From Flavobacterium indicum GPTSA100-9 = DSM 17447 (GTDB lineage: Bacteria; Bacteroidota; Bacteroidia; Flavobacteriales; Flavobacteriaceae): 64,000 nucleotides of DNA. Shown piece after piece: positions 36,446-45,811 of the stretch. Location: the NCBI RefSeq assembly GCF_000455605.1, contig NC_017025.1, positions 1,612,001-1,676,000 of the forward strand, written 5' to 3'. The position numbers and the translations under genes are program-made. The notes under the pieces are model-generated. The model saw only the letters and a program-made list of their open reading frames with translations, ran no database searches and had not been told where the DNA came from. The first letter of the stretch is position 1. Every line of letters begins with the position of its first letter.

Positions 36446-39265
36446 CTATGCCGCTAATACTTCGTTTAATTCTTCTATAATTTCTATATACTGGTTGCCA
36501 AACAACTGGTAAAACTTCCCTAAACCACCGTATGCGTTAAACGGGTTCAGTTCAAAATCTTCGGTGTCTAAATGGAAGGAGTTGGCAATATAATCTTTAA
36601 TCATGCGCAACCATTGCATTTGTTCTTCCGTATAGGTATTGTGTTGCCCCGCATTTTTCTTAAATATCCACTCTTGAAAGTTTCTATCCACCGTTTTGTC
36701 ATAAGCCGTTAAATACTCATCTATTTTTAAGGCTTTACGAATCACAGAAACCAAGAGTACCAAATCTTGTTTAGGTTTTTCGGTTCTCGGCATTCGTTTT
36801 ACGAATTTGTCTTTGTCTTGGTTGTCTTCCAATTCAGCATAAGCATCCCAAAGTTTAGGTGCGTTCAAGGTAGGTTGTTCCAATACCAATTTCTCGTATA
36901 AATCGCGTATCATTTTATAGGTCAATTCCCTTCTTCGGTACGGTTCATCATAAAAAATTTGCAAGGCTAAGGCTTCGTCTTGGTTATTGGCTACCCAAGT
37001 TTCAAAAGCAGTTACGATGCTTTGCGCTTGCTCGGTAACGTCTTTTACCCAACCCATATTGGTTACTTCGTCAATATTGAGGGTATCAATAATTTGGTCG
37101 TATTTTTTACGTACGTCTATAATGTAATTGCGTAAATCAGGATTATGCAACACCGCAACCGCTTGTTCTATAATAGCACGGTGCTCCGTTTCAATGGCTT
37201 GTTCTATAACGGCTGGCGCTTGTCCTAACATTTTTTGCTGACAGCTAATTGCTAATTGCTCTCTTACATCTGGGTCGTACGCCTGCAATAACTTTTGTAC
37301 CACTTGCTTAATCTCTAAACCATTGGCTAACTCGGCAAATTTTTCTTTTTCTTTTGGGTTAATTTGACGGTCTAAACGAATCAAACGATTGGCTAAAGTT
37401 GTTAACATTTCTTCCGAGCGATTGCCCATTGCAATATTGCCCAACACATCTTTTAATGCCACACCAGGGGCTTTTTCTAAAGGTCGGCTATCGGTCTTTT
37501 GTGATTTTTCAACACCAATGGCATCAATAATCACAAAATGGTCTTTGTTAAATTTCGCAGTTGGCGTTCCTGTTTTACGTAGTTCTTCTAACGTACAAGT
37601 ACGCGTACCACGACCTTTCATTTGTTCATAGTAACTTTTACTCTTCACATCTCGCATAAACAACAACACTTCCAGCGGTCTAATATCGGTTCCTGTTGCA
37701 ATCATATCTACCGTAACGGCTACACGTGGATAGTATTCGTTACGAAACTGACTCAAAATGCTTTTGGGGTCTTCGGTAGATTGATAGGTAATCTTTTTAC
37801 AAAACTTATTTTCTTCGCCAAATTCCTCTCGAACAATGTCAATAATATCTTCGGCATGACTGTCACTTTTGGCAAAAATTAGCATTTTGGGAACTTCAAA
37901 ATTGCCATGTTCGTCAAAACGGTCAGGAAACATATTCGGTAAATTATCACGAACGGCTTTTACAATCGTTCTTATGGTACTAGGATTCACAATATCTTTA
38001 TCCAATTGTCTACCCGAATAAGCAATATCTTCATCTACGGTTTCCCAAAACTTTTTTCGGGTTAAGCGTTCGCGTTTGTCTACTTGTTCGCCTACACCAA
38101 TTGCAGCACCTTCTTTGGATATTTTAGTTTCAATAGTAAATACATTATAGGGCACCAAAACACCATCTACCACCGCTTTTTCATAACCATAATCCGAAAC
38201 TACATTCTGATTGAAATACATAAACGTACGGTTATCAGGCGTAGCGGTTAAGCCCACTTGAAACGCATCAAAGTAATCCAATACTTGTCGCCACAAGTTG
38301 TAAATACTGCGGTGACATTCGTCAATCACAATAAAATCGAAAAATTCAATCGGTATTTTCTCGTTGTACACTACAGGCAAAGGTTCTTTCGTTTGTACAT
38401 ATTCATACGGATTCAATTCTTCGGCACTTTCATCCATTTCATTACCTTTTAAAATGGAATACATCCGTTGAATCGTACTGATATACACCTGATTGTCTTG
38501 CGGAATGAAACTGCTTTTCAATCGGGTCACTGGATGCAATTCGGTAAACTTACTATTAGAATCATTCGGCAAATACGCCATGAATTCTTGTTCGGCTTGC
38601 TCGCCCAAGTTTTTGGTATCTACTAAAAATAAGATGCGTTTCGCTTTGGCAAACTTCAACAAGCGATAAATAAAGGTAATAGCTGTAAAAGTTTTTCCCG
38701 AACCCGTTGCCATTTGCACCAATGATTTGGGTCTGAAATCTTTAAAGGATTTTTCTAATTCGGTAATTGTATCAATTTGGCAATCCCGTAAACCATCGAT
38801 CGGCAATTGCGGAATATCTAATAAACCCGCTCTTAGCGTTTTTTCATTTTTTATCCAAGAAGCCAAAGTTTCAGGTCGGTGAAACGTGAATACTTCTCGT
38901 GCTCTTGGTTTTGGGTCTTTATAATTCGTAAATTTGGTAATATCTCCCGTGCTAATGTACACAAAAGGCAAAGGATCATTATTCAAGTATTTTAGTTTGG
39001 CTTTGGCATAGTCTTCTCCTTGCTCTTCCACCATAGACAAAGATTGTCCTAACTCAGAGCGTTTGGCTTCAATAACGCCTACAGGTGTTTGATTCACAAA
39101 CAACACATAATCGGCAGGTCCTACATTGGTTTGGTACTCACGCACCGCAACCCCAATATTGGCAGCTAAGTTAATTTGTGATTTATTTTGTATGACCCAT
39201 CCACAAGCCAATAACTGCTTATCTATTTCATCTCGAGCAATTTGTTCAGGATTTTGATTTGTCAT
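36446..39265 (-). CDS. hsdR: Type I restriction endonuclease subunit R
   Basis: This protein of about 939 residues combines an N-terminal nuclease domain (PADYVLFVNQTPVGVIEAKR, the D...ExK core) with a superfamily 2 translocase: ATGSGKT, DECHRSIY and the late MKGRGTRT. The C-terminal region is of the EcoEI type. It translocates DNA and cuts unmodified DNA. ATG 39265 (MTNQNPEQIARDEID) is chosen because a good promoter lies at 39286-39316; the longer frame to 39316 would begin inside that promoter. Confidence 0.93.
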   Translation of the reverse strand: MTNQNPEQIARDEIDKQLLACGWVIQNKSQINLAANIGVAVREYQTNVGPADYVLFVNQTPVGVIEAKRSELGQSLSMVEEQGEDYAKAKLKYLNNDPLPFVYISTGDITKFTNYKDPKPRAREVFTFHRPETLASWIKNEKTLRAGLLDIPQLPIDGLRDCQIDTITELEKSFKDFRPKSLVQMATGSGKTFTAITFIYRLLKFAKAKRILFLVDTKNLGEQAEQEFMAYLPNDSNSKFTELHPVTRLKSSFIPQDNQVYISTIQRMYSILKGNEMDESAEELNPYEYVQTKEPLPVVYNEKIPIEFFDFIVIDECHRSIYNLWRQVLDYFDAFQVGLTATPDNRTFMYFNQNVVSDYGYEKAVVDGVLVPYNVFTIETKISKEGAAIGVGEQVDKRERLTRKKFWETVDEDIAYSGRQLDKDIVNPSTIRTIVKAVRDNLPNMFPDRFDEHGNFEVPKMLIFAKSDSHAEDIIDIVREEFGEENKFCKKITYQSTEDPKSILSQFRNEYYPRVAVTVDMIATGTDIRPLEVLLFMRDVKSKSYYEQMKGRGTRTCTLEELRKTGTPTAKFNKDHFVIIDAIGVEKSQKTDSRPLEKAPGVALKDVLGNIAMGNRSEEMLTTLANRLIRLDRQINPKEKEKFAELANGLEIKQVVQKLLQAYDPDVREQLAISCQQKMLGQAPAVIEQAIETEHRAIIEQAVAVLHNPDLRNYIIDVRKKYDQIIDTLNIDEVTNMGWVKDVTEQAQSIVTAFETWVANNQDEALALQIFYDEPYRRRELTYKMIRDLYEKLVLEQPTLNAPKLWDAYAELEDNQDKDKFVKRMPRTEKPKQDLVLLVSVIRKALKIDEYLTAYDKTVDRNFQEWIFKKNAGQHNTYTEEQMQWLRMIKDYIANSFHLDTEDFELNPFNAYGGLGKFYQLFGNQYIEIIEELNEVLAA

Positions 39266-39285
39266 AATTGAAATTAGATTTTCCC

Positions 39286-39316
39286 CAAACTTACTACTAT
39301 TTTTTCTTACAAACAA
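39286..39316 (-). promoter_or_regulatory. Promoter of the hsdR operon
   Basis: On the minus strand TTG (39314-39316) and TAAGTTTG (39286-39293) are 20 bp apart, 21 bp before the hsdR ATG at 39265. It would drive all seven genes. Confidence 0.65.
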
Positions 39317-39720
39317 GACTTTTTTTAGTTAAAAAGGGTATAGGAAGTAAGAAAATATAGAATAAATTACAAGTCCTTTATCTCAAAAATAGAGAAAAGT
39401 AATAGGCTCTTTTTACGGTTATCCGTAAAAGGGTAAAAAAAAGGCATAAAAGTAGGAAAACAACGTATAAAAGCGGTTTTTAAGAGAAGAACTGTAGGTC
39501 AACCTCTCCACTTGTAATTAATTTTATATATTGCAGCTAATTTAAACTCACTATTACCCATAAAATACAATAGGCATCTCTTAATTATTTCTTATGCAGT
39601 TTATAAATTGTACACTTGAAGGAATTGGCGATGGAAAAGTTGCTCCTGTTAAATCACAATTTATAAATTTCACATTTTCTCTAAATTCCCCGCTAGAGGG
39701 AGCATCATGCACGTGCCAAA
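39317..39720. other. Intergenic region upstream of hsdR
   Basis: No gene is seen. A palindrome TTTTACGG-TTAT-CCGTAAAA at 39411-39430 lies about 100 bp upstream of the hsdR promoter and could be an operator or hairpin. The rest is AT-rich without recognised signals. Confidence 0.5.
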
Positions 39721-40268
39721 TTAATTCATGTCAATCTCCAAAATGGTTTGATCATTATTTCCATAATTTCTAGCACCACTATATTTCCAATCAATTGGGT
39801 CGTTTACAAAACCTGATTTTAACGGATAATTATGTATGTAATTTAGTTTTTGTTGAAATATTTTAATGACTAAATTTCAATTGGTTTGTTGTTTTGTTGC
39901 CACAATCGTCTTACTTTAACATTACTATTTATCTTTCCTGCTCTTTCAAACATCCAAATCAACCATTCTTTTCTGCTTTCTTGAGGGTTTTCTTCAATAA
40001 TATTGTGCATTTTTCTTGAGGTAAATCCTTTAAAATCTCTAATTAACCCATATGGATCACCTAATTAAGAGCGAAAAATTAAATGTATATGACTTGGCAT
40101 TATACAATATTCATAAATTTCCATTTATTTATTTTTCCTACAAAAATATAATAGTTCTATTTGGGTGTCAAAATAATCAACTCGAGTAAAAGCATCTATC
40201 CAATAAACATTAGCAAAGGAAATAAAATAAACTCCAACTTTTTCTCCAAATTTATATTTTCTACTCTT
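39721..40268 (-). pseudogene. Decayed REP-associated tyrosine transposase (RAYT, Y1/IS200-like)
   Basis: Reading the minus strand from 40268 gives SRKYKFGEKVGVYFISF, VYWIDAFTR, MEIYEYCIMPSHIHLIFRS, FKGFTSRKMH, MFERAGKINS and, after a frameshift, LNYIHNYPLKSGFV and WKYSGARNY. These are the RAYT landmarks, including the HIH of the HUH motif. The start is lost (AAG in place of ATG), stops follow NK, FRS and IEI, and one frameshift lies near the IEI stop. The element is dead. REP-like palindromes elsewhere in the window may be its former partners. Confidence 0.85.
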
Positions 40269-40634
40269 GTTAATCAAAAATTTAAAATTAAATTATACAT
40301 TAAACTTTATATATTGATTATTTTTCTAGGCACGAGTTTGAGGCTCAAGCTAACGGGGGAAAATAATTGGATTAATCTGATTTTTTACACCTCAAGATTT
40401 AGATATACCAATTGCATATTTTCCGTAAGTATTTGTATGCCTTCTTACATGAGAAAAAGGAATATCACAAAAGCATGTCATTGGAAATACAATTTCGGCT
40501 TTATAGTTAATTAAACTCTCAAAGTTTTCCAAGCTGTAACAAACATATAAACCATTTTTTAAAATGCTTAATAATGAATTTTTATTGTATGTAAATTAAA
40601 ATAAAGTATTTGCACTAATGTTTGTTTCCATCAA
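40269..40634. other. Non-coding stretch
   Basis: No supportable gene is seen. An open frame on the plus strand across 40161-40514 overlaps the transposase relic and has no family pattern. A GC-richer patch at about 40328-40362 may be the edge of an old mobile element. Confidence 0.4.
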
Positions 40635-41396
40635 TTAATTATTTTCATTATTGTTTTTAATTTCATCTTTATTAGGATTAAAGTCAAACACCCAAATTTT
40701 TGATATTTTGTGTAAAAATGTTTTAGGTTTAAAATCAAAAAGTGCTCTATTACTAATCAATCTGTCAAATGCAATATAAGTGCCGAAAGTTTGCATTATA
40801 GCAACATTAGTATTTTCTATATTAAATAATTCTATTTCATTTAAAGAAGCAATAGAATATATTATCAAGTATAGAAAAAAACCAAAAAATATTAAATATC
40901 TCGTTCTCTGTTTATTTATTAAATGATTTCCAAGATTGTGATAAAGATTTACTAACTCTTCTGGATTATCGTTATTTATAATTTTATTAGACCAAATCAT
41001 TATTTTTTCACTAAAAAGTGTTGTAAAAATAAATGTAGTAGTTAAAGTAAGATAAACATTTGATGCATAAGTTAAATCTAAATTAAAGAAATATATTGGT
41101 ACATATTTATAAAATAGTGCAAATAATGCCAAGGGCATTAAATATGCATAAATAAAAACAAAGAAAATTTTGAATAGTGGACCAATTATCATTAATATTC
41201 CAGCAGGTATTAATATTATTGATTTTATCACACTAAGAAATTTCCAATCAGGTATTGTAACTGTTATTGAAAATATTCCCACATATGTCAAAATATAACC
41301 AAAAATGGAATTTGATTTGTTTATATTAAATGAAATTAGAATAATTATTAATCCAAAAACAATTAAAAAAATGTTTATTTTTCTTTTATCGCTCAT
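40635..41396 (-). CDS. Uncharacterised multi-spanning membrane protein
   Basis: This 253-residue protein has about six or seven hydrophobic helices from residue 8 to 200, then a charged tail rich in Asn, Asp and Lys. I do not recognise the family. It lies next to RHS remnants, and membrane immunity proteins occur in this region, so a leftover immunity role is possible but not shown. Base use is very AT-rich, like the other accessory genes. Confidence 0.6.
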   Translation of the reverse strand: MSDKRKINIFLIVFGLIIILISFNINKSNSIFGYILTYVGIFSITVTIPDWKFLSVIKSIILIPAGILMIIGPLFKIFFVFIYAYLMPLALFALFYKYVPIYFFNLDLTYASNVYLTLTTTFIFTTLFSEKIMIWSNKIINNDNPEELVNLYHNLGNHLINKQRTRYLIFFGFFLYLIIYSIASLNEIELFNIENTNVAIMQTFGTYIAFDRLISNRALFDFKPKTFLHKISKIWVFDFNPNKDEIKNNNENN

Positions 41397-41529
41397 AATA
41401 ATTAAATCTCAAATGTTTTAAAATTATTAATTTTTCTTTAACTAAATAACCTTTAGTTTTGTACAAATTAATTAAAATTTGACACATAAGCAATAAATAC
41501 TCACTATCCTTTATGTTTATTTGTATTAC

Positions 41530-41719
41530 GCTTTGGGTTTTATTTTTCTAATTTAAGGTTTTTGGTGCTGTTAAAAGTAAATTATTTTCTTCAAAGATAC
41601 TAACTTCTTGCTAACCATATCTTGATACAACACATTACGTACCATTAAAGTAATGTTTACTATAATGTTGTTTGCATCAATAACCACATAAGGACTAACA
41701 TAAGTTGTATATAATCCCA
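41530..41719 (-). pseudogene. RHS core relic, paralogue of the main RHS gene around its stop codon
   Basis: The minus strand reads YTTYVSPYVVIDAN, SKHYFNGT, VVSRYG, VSIFEENNLLL and KNKTQS, matching codons 2460-2520 of the large RHS protein. It has a 1-bp deletion after IDAN and several stops. At the position of the large gene's TAA (56382-56384) it has CAA (41533-41535). It lacks both the repeats before and the tip after. Confidence 0.85.
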
Positions 41720-41902
41720 GCTACGCTAAGTCACCCGACTTCAAGCTTCAATTGAGTTTGTTTATTCTTAGAAGCAAACATACAGCTTTTCAGTACACGC
41801 ACGTTACTGCTGTCCGTTAAATCTTTTTTTCTTGCTTATTCCAAACAAAAAAAGAATACCACTACCATCAGGACTATAATTCACATGATTTTTATAAAAT
41901 AA

Positions 41903-41982
41903 AATCCTAACTTTTTACGGTTAGGATTATTGTTTTGATTTACATAACGAGCAGTAAGTTATCTATGATTGGGACTTACTGG
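41903..41982. repeat. Spacer repeat with terminator (copy 1)
   Basis: A hairpin AATCCTAAC/GTTAGGATT (41903-41911 with 41920-41928) is followed by a conserved run through CGAGCAGTAAGTTATCTATG. The same unit recurs at 43796-43861 and 45610-45690 in the RHS cassette array. Confidence 0.75.
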
Positions 41983-42156
41983 TTTGTTGTTTTTTTGTGG
42001 ACGTATAAAGTTATGTCCTAATTGGGAGATTATCTATATCGCTGATTACCTGATTTTGTTTTACCATATTTTATCATGTATTTAATTCACCAACACATCT
42101 GCAACACAAACTCCCAATTAAAACCATTTTATTCGATTTAAAATGTTAAATAATAA

Positions 42157-42180
42157 AAAAACAACCCGAAGGTTGTTTTA
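42157..42180 (-). terminator. Terminator downstream of the cassette E immunity gene
   Basis: An AAACAACC/GGTTGTTT stem with loop CGAA (42159-42178) lies about 90 bp after the lipoprotein gene on the minus strand, followed on that strand by T residues. Confidence 0.65.
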
Positions 42181-42267
42181 ATCTTATTACTATAATAATA
42201 TAAATAGTTGATTTTATTGAAATGTTTTTTCAAATAATTATCCACCAACACGTCTGATACATTAACC

Positions 42268-42666
42268 TTAATTTGGAACATTATTAAGCTTTACATATAA
42301 AATACTTTCATATTTACCATTATGAAAATCATTAGGATAAGTAAAATAAAAAATTGTTCCATCTAAAACACCTTCTATTTTCTTATTATTATAAACAAAT
42401 TCAACTAAAGTTTTTTCAGAATTTATCCTTTTTAATTTCCATATTCCTTTTACTTGAGCTATTGTATCTTTTTTATTATAATTTAGTTCAAATGTATTGT
42501 TAGCATAAATTTTTAAAAATCTGTAATCTGAAATATTATTGGTTTGATTTTTAACTATTACTTTATCAATTTCATAATTTCCAACTATATCAATGTCATT
42601 ATTTTCTTTACATGATAGCAAAAAAAACATTACAAAAAAAACTAATTTAAAAGTTATTCTACTCAT
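42268..42666 (-). CDS. Lipoprotein, probable immunity protein of cassette E
   Basis: This 132-residue protein has a lipoprotein signal (TFKLVFFVMFFLLSCKEN, Cys 19). The mature part reads IVGNYEIDKVIV and IWKLKRI, resembling small lipocalin-like beta-barrel proteins. Its ATG overlaps the true end of the toxin frame (TAG at 42659-42661), as is usual for toxin-immunity pairs. Anchoring in the periplasm would suit protection from a toxin acting there. The immunity role is inferred from position. Confidence 0.7.
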   Translation of the reverse strand: MSRITFKLVFFVMFFLLSCKENNDIDIVGNYEIDKVIVKNQTNNISDYRFLKIYANNTFELNYNKKDTIAQVKGIWKLKRINSEKTLVEFVYNNKKIEGVLDGTIFYFTYPNDFHNGKYESILYVKLNNVPN

Positions 42667-43540
42667 TATCTCTTACTTCTGTTAAAATATATCTTGCAGG
42701 TCTTCCTTCTTTATTATTTAATGGTCTATTTTGATTTCCATTTAAAGGTATATTGTTATCAGCATCAGCAAAATAATAATTACCCTTACTATCAACTTGC
42801 AATGTAAATCTATTATTCTTTGTATCAGTTCAAACACTTTTCCCTTTATTGTCAGAATAGTTATCGTAATATGAAAAATAAGTATTGCCATTTTCATCTT
42901 TTCCCATTCCAACTATTGTAACATAATGATTAGTAGCACCATTTGCATTTCCTGTTTCTTTATCTGGATTATACATTACTCCAGCCATTACAGCTTTACC
43001 TTCTTTTAAATTCTCCACAATAGTATCTATTCCTTTTTGTAAATCTAACTTTGATTTATCTCCACCTTTCTCAACATACATATCAACTCTACTTTTAGCA
43101 CCTACTGCAGTATAATCTCCACCTTTTTCTACTTGTAATCTGCTATAATCTGCACACTGAAATGTTTTTTCTTTAGTGGATTTATTTTCTCTACTATATT
43201 CAAAGCCAAGAAATGTTTTTGTTATTGTTATAGTACTTCTGTAATCTACCCATTGCTTGCCTTTAAGAACATTGGCTATATTAGTTATTGCTGTAAGTTT
43301 TGGCGGTTTTGGCGACATTCCATCAGGGTCTGTCAACATTATCGGATTCTGCATACAATAATTGTATGGATTATGACTTGGAAACATTTCTGCCAGTGGG
43401 TCAGTACTCAACCAAATACTAAATTTCGGATTGTAATACCTTGCCCCGTAATAATAAAAACCAGTTTCTTCGTCTAACTCTTTACCATTGAACTTATACC
43501 TATTGGTATAATCTCCTGTGTAACTATGTTGTTCCATCAT
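42659..43540 (-). pseudogene. Displaced RHS tip E: papain-like toxin with an internal TGA
   Basis: The frame starts MMEQHSYTGDYTNRYKFNG with the RHS core end (YYYGARYYNPKFSIWLSTDP, NPIMLTDPDG) and continues into a tip with FQCADYSR, NHYVTIVGMG and SYYDN, a Cys-His-Asp/Asn order suggesting a papain-like peptidase or similar. TGA at 42830-42832 stops it, but the same frame runs on for 56 codons to TAG 42659-42661, which overlaps the immunity gene start. The stop is therefore probably a mutation. It lacks the N-terminal RHS shell, so it could only act after recombination with a full RHS gene. Confidence 0.75.
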
Positions 43541-43861
43541 CGTTTCTCCGAATGGTAAATTTAAGAAAAATTATCTCACTGGTTAATATTTTTTGGCGTT
43601 CGATGAATGCAAAGCATTTGATAAGGATTTCCATAAGTATCCGATAAAAATGTTCCTGTTCCTAAATGGTCGCTATGGTAATAGTATAGCTCTTTTTATC
43701 TGGTTTTAAATTATACGAGAAAATACAGTACGGATTGCAAATCCGTGCCATAGGGTTATATTAGCAGATAAAGATACTTCTTATAAAAAATAAAAAAATC
43801 CTAACTTTAACAGTTAGGATTTATTGTTTTGATTTACATTATACGAGCAGTAAGTTATGAT
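43541..43861 (-). repeat. Long direct repeat, copy in front of cassette E
   Basis: This block is nearly identical to 45353-45680. It holds a truncated RHS core piece (LYYYHSDHLGTGTFLSD), the 47-bp insertion, a palindrome ACGGATTGCAAATCCGT, and a terminator hairpin (43796-43805 with 43813-43822). Confidence 0.8.
43571..43617. repeat. 47-bp insertion in the RHS core of cassette E
   Basis: Compared with the intact core at 56110, 47 extra bases lie between the codons for NPYQ and FFLNLPFGE. They shift the frame and bring stops. The same insertion occurs in cassette D (45383-45429). Confidence 0.8.
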
Positions 43862-43879
43862 TGGTACATACTAGTTTTA

Positions 43880-44040
43880 ATACCACGCGAAAGGATTCGC
43901 GGGGTAGCGGGGGCCGCCTCTCTTAATGTTTTAAACCTATCTCCAGGATTCATAACTTTTCTACCGTCAGGGTTAATAAAATTTAATTCGTTATCATTAC
44001 AATTCTAATACTGATTAAAATTCTCTTATTTCTCCGCAAG
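43880..44040 (-). pseudogene. RHS tip relic F
   Basis: The minus strand reads LAEK, stop, ENFNQY, stop, NCNDNELNFINPDGRKVMNP, then GDRFKTLREAA. This is the RHS core end (normally DPLAEK...NPLNFIDPDGR) plus the first residues of another tip. Two stops and the abrupt end after about 45 codons show a dead remnant. A hairpin CGCGAA/TTCGCG follows at about 43889-43904. Confidence 0.7.
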
Positions 44041-44055
44041 CTTTTCTATTGATTA

Positions 44056-44409
44056 TTAATTAAATACCTCGTTGTTCAAATAAATAGTAAAAAAAAACAA
44101 AAAAGCAGAAACAAAAAATAAAATATTTATAAATAAAGATTTAATTACTTTAATTTTGATTGATTTTATTCTATTAAATTTCTCATATATTATATAATTA
44201 ATAATAAAAATTAATATATATATAAATAAATTATAGCTTACATTTTTTAATATTCTGTAATCTATTAAAATGGATAATAAATTTAAAAATGTGCTTATTA
44301 AATTCATATATATAAATGAAGCAAAAAAAAGCACTCCAAAACTTGTATTTTTTTTATTAATAACAATATCATTATATAATGAAAAATATATAATATCAAA
44401 TAACTTCAT
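44056..44409 (-). CDS. Membrane protein, probable immunity protein of cassette D
   Basis: This 117-residue protein has four hydrophobic helices and few charges. It starts 4 bp after tip D, the usual place of an immunity gene. No family is recognised. Very AT-rich. Confidence 0.65.
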   Translation of the reverse strand: MKLFDIIYFSLYNDIVINKKNTSFGVLFFASFIYMNLISTFLNLLSILIDYRILKNVSYNLFIYILIFIINYIIYEKFNRIKSIKIKVIKSLFINILFFVSAFLFFFTIYLNNEVFN

Positions 44410-44413
44410 ATTT

Positions 44414-45352
44414 CTATTCTTTTAAAATTTTACTCTTATACCAATTGTACTGTCTACTTCTATAAGTTGAAGAATTTTCTCCAAAAATAATCCTATTGTA
44501 TAATTCTGTATTTATTAAATTCTCCCCAAATGATGTCCCTATATACCATCCTAAAGCACCTATTGGTGTTGTTGAAGCATATATTCCAATAGTATTATGA
44601 ACCGCACTTGTTGTTCCTTTTAAGTAATTCTGATTATAAAAATCATTAGCACTTTCAAAATAACTTAATGCATTTAAGCTACCACCAACAAATTGAGTAG
44701 TATTTCTAATAGAAATATACTTTGAAAATTTATTAATATTAAATGTTCCATCAGGATTTCTAATTAAATTATCATAATTATAGGTTAGATAACCTGATTG
44801 AAAACTATTAAGAAGACCATGATACTTGGTAAAATCATTTATACCTTTGCCCATATCATAATTAACAGCTTCAATTGTAGAACCTCCTTTAGTTATTAAA
44901 TTTGTTGAACTATTTATTGTTAAATTTAATCCATCTGTAACGGTACCATTATCATGAAAAGTATATTCATAAATTACTTCATTTGTACCTCTAACAGTTC
45001 CGACCAATTTAGAACCTTCATCCATATGTACTGCACCAAATCCATATTTAGTAACAGCCTCTGTTGAACTTGTAATTTTTGGATCAAAAAAATATCTACT
45101 TCCTAAATTTATCCAATCTGAAGGAGCTCTTCCATCTAGGTCAACCAAATTCACTGGATTATCATTACAATACACATATGGATTTACATTCGGAAACTTC
45201 TCCGCTAGTGGGTCTACACTTAACCAAATACTAAACTTTGGATTATAATACCTTGCCCCGTAATAATAAAAACCAGTTTCTTCGTCTAATTCTTTACCAT
45301 TGAACTTATACCTATTGGTATAATCTCTTGTGTAACCATGTTGTTCCATCAT
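44414..45352 (-). CDS. Displaced RHS tip D: toxin of unknown type
   Basis: The 312-residue frame begins MMEQHGYTRDYTNRYKFNG and contains the RHS core end up to NLVDLDGRAPSDW (about residue 77). The tip that follows has no motif I recognise; its last 80 residues are rich in Gly, Ser and hydrophobic residues (TTPIGALGWYIGTSFGE), which could suit a pore-forming or colicin-like domain. The core before the Met is broken by the 47-bp insertion, so this is an orphan cassette. A membrane protein follows as the probable partner. Confidence 0.7.
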   Translation of the reverse strand: MMEQHGYTRDYTNRYKFNGKELDEETGFYYYGARYYNPKFSIWLSVDPLAEKFPNVNPYVYCNDNPVNLVDLDGRAPSDWINLGSRYFFDPKITSSTEAVTKYGFGAVHMDEGSKLVGTVRGTNEVIYEYTFHDNGTVTDGLNLTINSSTNLITKGGSTIEAVNYDMGKGINDFTKYHGLLNSFQSGYLTYNYDNLIRNPDGTFNINKFSKYISIRNTTQFVGGSLNALSYFESANDFYNQNYLKGTTSAVHNTIGIYASTTPIGALGWYIGTSFGENLINTELYNRIIFGENSSTYRSRQYNWYKSKILKE

Positions 45353-45680
45353 CGTTTCTCCGAATGGTAAATTTAAGAAAAATTATCTCACTGGTTAATA
45401 TTTTTTGGCGTTCGATGAATGCAAAGCATTTGATAAGGATTTCCATAAGTATCCGATAAAAATGTTCCTGTTCCTAAATGGACGCTATGGTAATAGTATA
45501 GCTCTTTTTGTTTGGTTTTAGATTATACGAGAAAATAAAGCACGGATTGCAAATCCGTGCCATAGGGTTATATTAGCAGATAAAGATACTTCTTATAAAA
45601 AATTAAAAAAATCCTAACTTTTTTTACGGTTAGGATTATTGTTTTAATTTACATTATACGAGCAGTAAGCTATCTATGAT
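45353..45680 (-). repeat. Long direct repeat, copy in front of cassette D
   Basis: Nearly identical to 43541-43861, including the 47-bp insertion (45383-45429), the CGGATTGCAAATCCG palindrome and the terminator hairpin (45610-45618 with 45629-45637). The rest of the gap up to 45811 holds no gene. Confidence 0.8.
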
Positions 45681-45811
45681 TGTCACTTACTGGTTTTGAT
45701 TGTCGGGTGTGTACGTGAAAGCTATGTCCTAATTGAAAACATTACCGAAATGTTATATTAAATAATTATACATCAACAAATCTTATACTTTACCACAACA
45801 TTTGCACAATA

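Noticed and set aside
40161..40514. Plus-strand open frame of 117 codons
   Set aside because: It overlaps the antisense of the RAYT relic and has no family pattern; the minus-strand reading explains the first part.
41750..41880. Frame with DGSGILFLFGISKKK-like reading on the minus strand
   Set aside because: It is short and broken by stops; it looks like a repeat fragment of unknown origin and does not support a gene call.
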